Program-made: the position numbers and the translations under genes | Shown: piece after piece, positions 44,482 through 52,169 of the stretch | Numbering within the stretch: the first letter of the stretch is position 1 | How the letters are laid out: each line of letters opens with the position of its first letter | Source: Herbaspirillum sp. alder98 | GTDB lineage: Bacteria > Pseudomonadota > Gammaproteobacteria > Burkholderiales > Burkholderiaceae_D | Assembly (NCBI RefSeq): GCF_020179755.1 | Contig: NZ_JAIUCY010000016.1 | Span: 1 to 64,000, forward strand | Length of the DNA: 64,000 nucleotides | Direction: 5' to 3' | Notes under the pieces: generated by a model | Seen by the model: only the letters and a program-made list of their open reading frames with translations | Told to the model about the DNA's origin: nothing | Database searches by the model: none

Positions 44482-45051
44482 ATGTTTTCGTTTCAAGATC
44501 AGTTTTCCGCCGCCACCAAATCCAACCTGCAGGCACAGCTGGATCTGATCAACACCCTGACCGCCAAGGCCTTCGAAGGCGTCGAGAAGATCGTTGAACT
44601 GAACCTGTCGGCTACCCGTGCATCGCTGGAAGAAGCCACTGTCGTGGCGCGTCAGCTGGCATCGGCCAAGGACCCGCAAGAAGCACTGGCGCTGGCATCG
44701 GCCCAGGCTCAACCGGGCGCCGAGAAGGCTGCCGCCTATGGCCGTCACCTGGCCACCATCGTGTCGACCACCCAGGCCGAATTCACCAAGGCTGCCGAAG
44801 CGCAGATCGCCGAGAACACCCGCAAGGTCAGCGCCTTGATCGACGAGCTGAGCAAGAACGCGCCTCCAGGTTCGGAACAGGCCGTGTCGCTGCTCAAGGC
44901 CGCACTGTCCAACGCCAATGCCGGCTATGAACAGTTGACCAAGAACAGCAAGCAAGCCGTTGAAGCGCTGGAAGCCAACCTCAGCAACGCGACCCGCCAG
45001 TTCACGGCGGCTGCCGAAAAGGCGACCGGCGCGACCCGCACCAAGAAGTAA
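44482..45051 (+). CDS. phaP: Phasin, polyhydroxyalkanoate granule protein
   Basis: 189 residues of almost pure amphipathic helix, with no signal peptide. FSFQDQFSAATKSNLQAQLDLINTLTAKAFEGVEKIVELN is the standard start of betaproteobacterial phasins. The Ala-rich tail ends in KATGATRTKK. Phasins coat polyhydroxybutyrate granules and control their number and size. An AAGGAGAT site precedes the start. Two PhaR-like operators bracket its promoter. Confidence 0.93.
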   Translation: MFSFQDQFSAATKSNLQAQLDLINTLTAKAFEGVEKIVELNLSATRASLEEATVVARQLASAKDPQEALALASAQAQPGAEKAAAYGRHLATIVSTTQAEFTKAAEAQIAENTRKVSALIDELSKNAPPGSEQAVSLLKAALSNANAGYEQLTKNSKQAVEALEANLSNATRQFTAAAEKATGATRTKK

Positions 45052-45082
45052 GCATTCGGCATCAGCGACATCGCTGGGTAAA

Positions 45083-45119
45083 AAAATGGCCGCTGCGGTT
45101 TTTCCGCAGCGGCCATTTT
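45083..45119. terminator. Bidirectional terminator after phaP
   Basis: A perfect 16-bp stem (AAAATGGCCGCTGCGG and complement) with a TTTTT loop. It ends phaP on the plus strand and the COG2509 gene on the minus strand. Confidence 0.92.
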
Positions 45120-45139
45120 CCATTGTGCGGTCACCTGAT

Positions 45140-46747
45140 TCAGTGGTTGGCGATCACGTCCAGCGCCAATGCTTCGGCTACCCGAATGCCGTCGATGGCG
45201 GCCGACATGATGCCGCCGGCGTAGCCCGCGCCTTCACCGGCCGGATACAGCCCGCCGGTGTTGAGGCTCTGCAGGGTATCGTCGTGCCGCTTGATGCGGA
45301 TCGGCGACGAGGTGCGGGTCTCGATGGCGGTCAGCACGGCGTCGTGCATCGCATAGCCACGGATCTGCTTGTCGAACGCCGGCAACGCTTCGCGGATGGC
45401 GTCGATGGCGTAATCGGGCAACGATGGATTGAGGTCGCCCAGTTTCACCCCTGGCTTATAGGACGGCGTGACGCTGCCCAAGGCGCTTGAGGCACGGTTG
45501 GCGATGAAGTCACCCACCAGTTGTCCCGGCGCATCGTAGTTGCCGCCACCGAGTTCGTAGGCGCGGCTTTCCCACTGGCGCTGGAAGGCGATGCCGGCCA
45601 GCGGATGGCCGGGATAATCGGCCGGCGAGATACCGACCACGATGCCGCTGTTGGCATTGCGCTCATTGCGCGAATACTGGCTCATGCCGTTGGTGACGAC
45701 GCGCCCCGGTTCGGACGTGGCGGCCACCACCGTGCCACCCGGGCACATGCAGAAGCTGTACACCGAGCGACCGTTGCTGGCATGGTGCACCAGCTTGTAG
45801 TCGGCCGCGCCAAGGATGGGATGGCCGGCGCTGGGGCCGAAGCGGCACTTGTCGATCAGCGACTGCGGATGCTCTGCGCGAAAACCGATCGAGAATGGCT
45901 TGGCCTCGATGTAGACGCCGCGCTCGTAGAGCATCTCGAAGGTGTCGCGGGCGCTGTGGCCCACGGCCAGCACCACGTGATCGGCGGCCAGTTGTTCGCC
46001 ATTGGACAGGGTCACGCCGCGAATCCGGCCATCTTCGATGAGCACGTCATCGACCCGTTGCTCGAAGCGGAATTCGCCGCCCAGGCGCACGATCTTTTCG
46101 CGCATCAACTCGATCATCTTGACCAGGCGGAAGGTGCCGATGTGAGGCTTGCTGACATACATGATCTCGGGCGGCGCATCGGCGGCCACGAATTCGGTCA
46201 GCACCTTGCGCCCGTAGTGCTTGGGATCCTTGACCTGGCTGTAGAGCTTGCCGTCCGAGAAGGTGCCCGCGCCGCCTTCGCCGAACTGCACGTTGGACTC
46301 GGGCTGCAACTTGCGTTCGCGCCACAGGCCCCAGGTATCCTTGGTGCGCTCACGCACCGTCTTGCCACGCTCGAGCACGATCGGATTGAAGCCCATCTCG
46401 GCCAGCAACAGCGCCGCGAACAGGCCGCACGGACCAAACCCGATGACCAGCGGACGCTTGGTCAGGCCGGCCGGGGCGGTGCCGACGAAGTGATAGCCGG
46501 TGTCGGGCGTGGGCGCGATGTTGTGCTTGCCCTGATGGCGCGCCAGCACGGCGGCTTCGTCACGCAGCTCGACATCGATGGTGTAGGTCAGGATGACGGC
46601 CGACTTCTTGCGGGCGTCGTAGCTGCGGCGGAACAGCGTGAACCCCAGCAGTTGATCGGCGCCGATGGCAAGCCGTTCGAGGATGGCGGCGGTGAGCTCG
46701 TCTTCCGAGTGTTCGAGAGGGAGCTGGAGTTCGTTGATGCGCAGCAT
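45140..46747 (-). CDS. FAD-dependent protein, COG2509 family
   Basis: 535 residues. An N-terminal part (about 1-95, FTLFRRSYDARKKSAVILTY) precedes an FAD-binding fold VIGFGPCGLFAALLLAEMGF and the family patterns FGEGGAGTFSDGKLYSQVKDP, YSFCMCPGGTVVAATSEPG and GLYPAGEGAGYAGGIMSAAIDG. Members are widespread flavoproteins of unknown reaction. Convergent with phaP across the terminator. Confidence 0.85.
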   Translation of the reverse strand: MLRINELQLPLEHSEDELTAAILERLAIGADQLLGFTLFRRSYDARKKSAVILTYTIDVELRDEAAVLARHQGKHNIAPTPDTGYHFVGTAPAGLTKRPLVIGFGPCGLFAALLLAEMGFNPIVLERGKTVRERTKDTWGLWRERKLQPESNVQFGEGGAGTFSDGKLYSQVKDPKHYGRKVLTEFVAADAPPEIMYVSKPHIGTFRLVKMIELMREKIVRLGGEFRFEQRVDDVLIEDGRIRGVTLSNGEQLAADHVVLAVGHSARDTFEMLYERGVYIEAKPFSIGFRAEHPQSLIDKCRFGPSAGHPILGAADYKLVHHASNGRSVYSFCMCPGGTVVAATSEPGRVVTNGMSQYSRNERNANSGIVVGISPADYPGHPLAGIAFQRQWESRAYELGGGNYDAPGQLVGDFIANRASSALGSVTPSYKPGVKLGDLNPSLPDYAIDAIREALPAFDKQIRGYAMHDAVLTAIETRTSSPIRIKRHDDTLQSLNTGGLYPAGEGAGYAGGIMSAAIDGIRVAEALALDVIANH

Positions 46748-46809
46748 TGCGAGGACTTTCAGTAGGACGTGTTCGGCATGGCCGCCAGTGGCAGCCGAAA
46801 GGCGACATT

Positions 46810-48729
46810 CTACTCCAGCCGGCGCCCGCCAAATCGGCCCGGATCGACCGCTGCGACCAGTTCGCGTGGCAACGGCAGGGGTTCGCGTTCGAGCATCGAG
46901 GCCAACAGCTCAGCCATCAACGGCGCCCAGATCAAGCCGCGCGAAGCATAGCCCAGCAGGCTGTACAGGCCCGCTGCGCTGGCCTCGCCGGGCGCCAGCG
47001 GCCCCGCCAGGGGCAGGCGATCGGGGGCGATGCAGCGAAATCCCACGCGTCCGGAAGCGAGTTCATCGGCCGGCGGCAAATCGACGTGCTCGTCGATCTG
47101 CGGCAGCATGTTGTGCAACCGCTGCAGGTTTTCGGCGTGGCTGGCGGGCCACATGGCCGGGTCCTGGTCGCGGTCGTAGCTGGCGCCGATACATAACTGC
47201 CCCTGGTAGGCGCGCGTCAGGTAGCCATCGCCGCACATGGCCACCGGCAACACCGGGAAGTCTGCCGACGCAAGATGGGTGACCTGGCCGCGCACCGCCT
47301 GCAACGGCAGGCCGGCGCTGGGCGGCAACGCGCCGGCCTGGGCTCCGGCGGCCAGGATCACCACCGGTGCGCTGGCAATCACGACGCCTTGCGCATCGAC
47401 CGCCTGCCAGCCCTCGCCGTCGCGCAACAATGCGCTCACGGTGCGGCCGAAATGCTGATGCACCGGTGCCTGCGTGCGCGCCACGGCCAGCAGGCGACGA
47501 CACAGAGAAGGCGGATTGAGCCACCCTGCCTGCTCGAACAGATAGCCGCCATTGGACACCGGCATGCCCAGCAATGCGGCGCCCTGATCCTGACTCATCC
47601 AGCGCGCATATTGCTGTGGATAATTCCATTCTGCGGCGGCCTGCTCGAACGAGCGCGCCTGCTTGGCATCGCGCCCCAGTTGCAACACGCCACAGAGCTC
47701 ACCGGCCACGCCATCCTGCTCGGTCCGTTCCAGGCCCACGCCGCCCAGCCACTGCCAATGATTGAGTGCGTACAGGTAGGCTGCGCGGCTGAGCCTGGCG
47801 AGCGGGCTTTCGTCGCGCGCCAGCGCCGGCATGAACAATCCGCCGTGGTTGCCCGAAGCGCGTTGGGCCGGGCCGTCGCAGGCATCGATGAGGTCAATGC
47901 GCCATCCGCGCGCGCTCAGGCGTTCGGCGGCGGCACAACCGGCCAGTCCGGCGCCGATGATCAGCGCATGTCGGGCGTGCGGCGGCTGGCGCAGCAATGG
48001 GGTGTCGCTGGTAGCGGCATGGGTAGCCGGGCGCGCCCAGCCGGGCGCGAAATGCAAGGCCAGCGCATGCGGCAGCTGATGGGCAACGAAGCCGCTCTGG
48101 CGCATGGCCAGCGCGGTCGCCTCGCCGCCTTCATAGACCAGCGCATGGGCGCCGGTCCACGCCTGGCGCGCGATGCGCTTGCACTGGTGCGCGTTCCAAT
48201 CGAGCGCGCCGGAATCGAATCGGGTCGGGGTGGCATGCAGGTAGAACAGGTCAGCGGGCGCATCGAGACGCGCCAGTTCTTCTTCGAGTTCGCCCAGCAC
48301 CAGGGTCAGGCTCACTGCGCCATCGCACAGCATCAGACGATGCGTGCCGGGCAGCGGCAGTGGCCACGCCGCGTGCAGTTGGCGGGCCACGTCGTCGAGT
48401 TGCGGCCACGCCGCATGCGCATTCGCCAACTGCGCCGCGCTGCATGGATGGGGCACGATGGCGACATAATGCAGACGCTGCGCGCCCCCTTGCTTGCGCA
48501 ATTCGGCAAAGCGCTGACAGGTCAGCAGGAATGCCAGCCCCAACCCGAAATGCAGGTCGACCACGGTGGCGCCCTGCTGCTGGCGCAGGCAGCTCTCCAG
48601 CCCGGCCTCGGGTGAATGCAACAACGCCGCAAGCGCGTCGGGCGCGCTGGTCAACGGATCGGATTGCCACCGCGCGATCAAGTCGTTCGAAGCGGCAGTG
48701 AGGGGGCTGGCTGGCATGGCAATAATCAA
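46810..48729 (-). CDS. mnmC: MnmC-like tRNA modification protein with decayed methyltransferase half
   Basis: 639 residues against 668 in E. coli. The C-terminal oxidase half (about 255-620) is sound: ALIIGAGLAGCAAAERLSARGW, ASGNHGGLFMP and LYSLLGYASRGLIWAPLMAELLAS. It removes the carboxymethyl group of cmnm5s2U34 in tRNA. The N-terminal half should hold the SAM motif ELGFGTGLNFL and the catalytic WFLDGFAPAKNP region, but reads DLHFGLGLAFLL and FYLHATPTRFD. So the methyltransferase step looks lost. A second in-frame Met lies at 48717. Confidence 0.8.
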   Translation of the reverse strand: MIIAMPASPLTAASNDLIARWQSDPLTSAPDALAALLHSPEAGLESCLRQQQGATVVDLHFGLGLAFLLTCQRFAELRKQGGAQRLHYVAIVPHPCSAAQLANAHAAWPQLDDVARQLHAAWPLPLPGTHRLMLCDGAVSLTLVLGELEEELARLDAPADLFYLHATPTRFDSGALDWNAHQCKRIARQAWTGAHALVYEGGEATALAMRQSGFVAHQLPHALALHFAPGWARPATHAATSDTPLLRQPPHARHALIIGAGLAGCAAAERLSARGWRIDLIDACDGPAQRASGNHGGLFMPALARDESPLARLSRAAYLYALNHWQWLGGVGLERTEQDGVAGELCGVLQLGRDAKQARSFEQAAAEWNYPQQYARWMSQDQGAALLGMPVSNGGYLFEQAGWLNPPSLCRRLLAVARTQAPVHQHFGRTVSALLRDGEGWQAVDAQGVVIASAPVVILAAGAQAGALPPSAGLPLQAVRGQVTHLASADFPVLPVAMCGDGYLTRAYQGQLCIGASYDRDQDPAMWPASHAENLQRLHNMLPQIDEHVDLPPADELASGRVGFRCIAPDRLPLAGPLAPGEASAAGLYSLLGYASRGLIWAPLMAELLASMLEREPLPLPRELVAAVDPGRFGGRRLE

Positions 48730-48852
48730 ACAAGTAAGGCGCTAGCGCGCCATGGAACGAGGCCGCCATTCTACGCTGCGCGCAGGCAGGCCGAGGCGCC
48801 ATGCCGCAGCCATCGGGCGCTGTGCTTGACAGCATCGGCGCCCACCCATAAT

Positions 48853-48862
48853 CTGTATACAG
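48853..48862. promoter_or_regulatory. GntR/FCD operator
   Basis: The perfect palindrome CTGTATACAG lies 31 bases before the regulator's start, followed by a second half-like ATAC. GntR-FCD regulators often bind short TGTATACA-type sites, so autoregulation is likely. Confidence 0.55.
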
Positions 48863-48892
48863 AATACACACCACCCAATCACAGCCGCATCC

Positions 48893-49600
48893 ATGCACAA
48901 ACTCGATACCGCAACGCAACTGATCGAACAGGTCTATGACGCCATCCTGGACGCCATCTGTTCCGGCGCGCTGGCGCCCAACCAGCGGATTACCCAGGAA
49001 AGCCTGGCCGAGCAGTTGGGCGTGTCGCGCCAGCCGGTGCATCAGGCGTTCCAGTTGCTCAAGCGCCAGGGCTTCATCGCCGACGCCGCCCGCAAGGGCG
49101 TGATGGTCACGGCCATCGATGCCACGCATCTGTTGCAGCTGTACCAGGTGCGCTCGGTACTCGACGGCCTGGCCGCGCGCGAAAGCGCCGAGCGCTGGAA
49201 GCGCGATGCCCAGGCCCGGCAGGCAGGTGAACGCGAAGGCCTGGCGTTGCTGGCCAGCGGTCGCGCCGCAGGCGAGGCGAACGACCTGTCGGCGCGCATC
49301 GTGGCCGACATGAATTTTCACCAGTTCATCTACCGCAGTTGCGGCAACCCGGTGGTGGGCGAGACCACCGCCCTGCATTGGCATCACATCCGCCGCGCGA
49401 TGGGGGTGTTCCTGTCGGCAAAGGTGCGCTCGCACGTGGCGGTGTGGGACGAACATGAAGCGATCCTGCGGGCCATGATCGAGGGGCGTGGCGCGCTGGC
49501 CGACAAGCTGGCGCGACAGCATGCCGAAAGCGCGGCCCACCATCTGGCGCAGATGCTGGGCGCTGACAACGACGACGTCACCAGGCGCAAGTCGGCATGA
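48893..49600 (+). CDS. GntR-family regulator, FadR/FCD subfamily
   Basis: 235 residues. The GntR winged helix is at the start (QVYDAILDAICSGALAPNQRITQESLAEQLGVSRQPVHQAFQLLKRQGFI) and an all-helical FCD ligand domain follows, with His and Asp metal ligands in DMNFHQFIYRSCGNP and WDEHEAIL. FCD regulators sense organic acids. The ATGA overlap with the AEC transporter gene indicates that it controls that transporter. Confidence 0.9.
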   Translation: MHKLDTATQLIEQVYDAILDAICSGALAPNQRITQESLAEQLGVSRQPVHQAFQLLKRQGFIADAARKGVMVTAIDATHLLQLYQVRSVLDGLAARESAERWKRDAQARQAGEREGLALLASGRAAGEANDLSARIVADMNFHQFIYRSCGNPVVGETTALHWHHIRRAMGVFLSAKVRSHVAVWDEHEAILRAMIEGRGALADKLARQHAESAAHHLAQMLGADNDDVTRRKSA

Positions 49601-50532
49601 TCGCCATCTTCAACATCGTCTTTCCGATCTTTTCGCTGATCTTCCTGGGTTGGTTCTGCCGCCGCCGCAAGATCCTCTCCAACAGCGCCGCCAGCGAGCT
49701 GAACCGCTTCGTCATCTATCTCGGCCTGCCGGCGCTGCTGTTCGATTCGATGTCGCGCCTGTCGGCATCGGACTTCGCCAACCTGCGCTTCATTGCCGTG
49801 TTTGCGGCCGGCGTGGTGATCGTGTTCCTGCTGACCGCCTGGATCCGCATCCGCCAGAAGGCGGCCGCGCCCGACGTGATCATCGACAGCCTGGGCACCT
49901 CATACGCCAACGTCGGCTTCATCGGCATTCCGCTGTGTTACCTGGCCTTCGGCGCCGACGGCTTGCCGCCTTCGGTGATCGCCATGGTGATGACCGCCTG
50001 CCTGCTGTTTGCGGTGGCCATCGTGTTGCTCGAAACCTGCCTGCATGCGCAAGCGGGGGTACTCGGCACCGTGCGCAAGGTCGGCCGTTCGCTGTTGCGC
50101 AATCCGATCATGATCGCGCCGCTGGCGGGTATTGCGGTGGCGCTGTCGGGGCTGGCGCTGCCCAGCGGGGTGCAGCAGTTGTTCAAGATCCTGGGGGGCG
50201 CGGCCAGTCCGTGCGCGCTGGTGTCGCTGGGCCTGTTCCTGGCGCAGCCGCCACGCGAAGGCGCCAGTGCGCCGGTCGGCCTGCTGGTGGCGTTCAAGCT
50301 GCTGCTGCAACCGGCGATCACGGCCATCCTGGCCTACTGGGTGCTGCCGCTGCCGCGCCTGTGGGCCGATAGCGCGGTGCTGCTGTCGGCCATGCCGATC
50401 GGCACCGGCCCGTTCATGCTGGCCGAACTCTACCAGCGGGAAGTGGCCGGCATGTCGCGCGCGATCCTGATCTCGACCACGCTGTCGCTACCCACGATTG
50501 CGCTGATCCTGGCCTGGATCGCCCATCGGTGA
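49597..50532 (+). CDS. AEC-family (auxin efflux carrier) transporter
   Basis: 311 residues with ten membrane helices. NIVFPIFSLIFLGWFCRRRK, LGTSYANVGFIGIPL and MPIGTGPFMLAELYQ are typical of bacterial AEC permeases, which move dicarboxylates such as malate or malonate. The start overlaps the GntR stop as ATGA. Its 3' end overlaps the convergent EAL gene by 45 bases. Confidence 0.87.
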   Translation: MIAIFNIVFPIFSLIFLGWFCRRRKILSNSAASELNRFVIYLGLPALLFDSMSRLSASDFANLRFIAVFAAGVVIVFLLTAWIRIRQKAAAPDVIIDSLGTSYANVGFIGIPLCYLAFGADGLPPSVIAMVMTACLLFAVAIVLLETCLHAQAGVLGTVRKVGRSLLRNPIMIAPLAGIAVALSGLALPSGVQQLFKILGGAASPCALVSLGLFLAQPPREGASAPVGLLVAFKLLLQPAITAILAYWVLPLPRLWADSAVLLSAMPIGTGPFMLAELYQREVAGMSRAILISTTLSLPTIALILAWIAHR

Positions 50533-52086
50533 GCTGGCTGCGCGGGCCTGGTAGAAGGATCGGAACTGGTCGGCCGGCATCGCCTTGGCAAACAGCCAGC
50601 CCTGGGCGAATTCGACCTGGCGCCGGCGCAGGTACTCGGCCTGCGGCGCAGTCTCGACGCCTTCGGCGACGATCACCAGGCCGAGCGACTTGGCCATGTC
50701 GATGATGTGATCGATGACGCCACTGGCGGCCGCATCGGAGGTGATCATGTCGACGAACGATTTGTCGATCTTCAAGCCATCCACCGGCAGCGTCTGCAGA
50801 TAGGACAGGCTTGAATACCCGGTGCCGAAATCGTCGATCAATATCTGGTGCTGGCGTGTGCGCAGGCCGCCGATGGTGCTGCGCGCGAGTTCGGTATTGA
50901 TGAATCCGCGCTCGGTCATCTCGAGCCAGATCTGGCTGGCCGCCACGCCGTGCAGCGCCATCAGGGTCGACAACACCTGGCGCGCGCTATCGTCATCGAT
51001 GTCCTGCGCGCTCAGGTTGACCGAGACATGCATATCGGGCTGGCGCCGCAGCAAGGGGCCCATGTCCCGGATCACGGCCTGGATCACCTGGACCGTGATG
51101 CGACCGATCAGCCCATGCTGCTCGGCCTCGGCGATGAAGACATCGGCGGCGATCCAGCGCCCCGTCGGATGCTGCCAGCGCGCCAGCGCCTCGGCGCCGA
51201 TGCAGTGCCCGCTGGCGAGCTCGACGATAGGTTGGTAATAGACTTGCAGCTCGCCCCGGTCGAGCGCAGCACGCAGTTCGCCGGCCAGTGACAGCCGGCG
51301 GCGCAGCCACATCGCAATGCCGCCCAGGCCGGCCGCCGAAAAGAGCGCAGCCAGCGGCAGCAGCGTCCAGCGCAGGCGGGTGGCTTCCTGCTCGACCTGC
51401 TGCATCGGCTCGCCGGCGACGATGCGAAATACCGCATCGGCATGCTCCACATTGAACATCGCTACGTGCTTGCCACCCGCCGGCTGCTTGCCGGTGATGG
51501 GTTCGCCGGCCGCCGTGGACACCGTCATCCAGACATGTCCGGGCAAGGCGATATCGACAAACCTGCCCGGTTCGACATACGCGTAATAACCGTTGGCGGT
51601 GACGCTGACCAGGCGCGTGCGCGGGCTGGCCAGCGAGAAATTGGCGGTGCGCAGTTGCAGGCCGGGGCCGGCCGTCGTGTACGACGGCGACAGCCGCATC
51701 GTCTGGTTGACCGCGCCCCATGAATTGCACAGCAACTGGCCGTCACGCTGGTAGCCGATCTCTTCGATGACGCGGATATCGATGGTGCGCGCACGCATGC
51801 GTGAAATGTCGGCCTCGCTGCAGCGCCGCCCTGACGGCACGTCGAGACCGTCCAGCATGACGCTGGCCTGCTTGACGATGGCATGGCTGCGCTGTGCCGC
51901 TGCCTCGGTCAATCGCGTCAGTTCAGCGCGTTGCCCGGCCTCGGCGCGCTGCCATGACCAGGTCCATGCGAGGGCGCCAGGCAGCACCAGGCAGACGATG
52001 CCCAGCACCACAGCGGTAGCCAATACGGAGTGACGAGTTAGCTGCACGGATTTCTTCCATGGTGAAATCCGGGATACGGCATTCAA
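50488..52086 (-). CDS. c-di-GMP phosphodiesterase with periplasmic CSS-type sensor and EAL domain
   Basis: 532 residues. Two membrane helices (about 20-42 and 245-265) enclose a periplasmic domain with two Cys (RRCSEADI and LLCNSWGA), the latter in the position of the CSS motif of redox-sensing phosphodiesterases. The EAL domain (about 278-525) keeps GAEALARW, NLSAQD, EMTERG, DDFGTGYSSLSYL, KIDKSFV and AEGVET, so it should be active. The 3' end overlaps the AEC gene by 45 bases. Confidence 0.9.
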   Translation of the reverse strand: MNAVSRISPWKKSVQLTRHSVLATAVVLGIVCLVLPGALAWTWSWQRAEAGQRAELTRLTEAAAQRSHAIVKQASVMLDGLDVPSGRRCSEADISRMRARTIDIRVIEEIGYQRDGQLLCNSWGAVNQTMRLSPSYTTAGPGLQLRTANFSLASPRTRLVSVTANGYYAYVEPGRFVDIALPGHVWMTVSTAAGEPITGKQPAGGKHVAMFNVEHADAVFRIVAGEPMQQVEQEATRLRWTLLPLAALFSAAGLGGIAMWLRRRLSLAGELRAALDRGELQVYYQPIVELASGHCIGAEALARWQHPTGRWIAADVFIAEAEQHGLIGRITVQVIQAVIRDMGPLLRRQPDMHVSVNLSAQDIDDDSARQVLSTLMALHGVAASQIWLEMTERGFINTELARSTIGGLRTRQHQILIDDFGTGYSSLSYLQTLPVDGLKIDKSFVDMITSDAAASGVIDHIIDMAKSLGLVIVAEGVETAPQAEYLRRRQVEFAQGWLFAKAMPADQFRSFYQARAASSPMGDPGQDQRNRG

Positions 52087-52169
52087 AAGTTCCCGGCAGG
52101 AAACTCATTATTGGCCGATGGTCGACCCGCTGTTGTATTGATAAGAAGGCAATACGCCCCTGTATTCGT

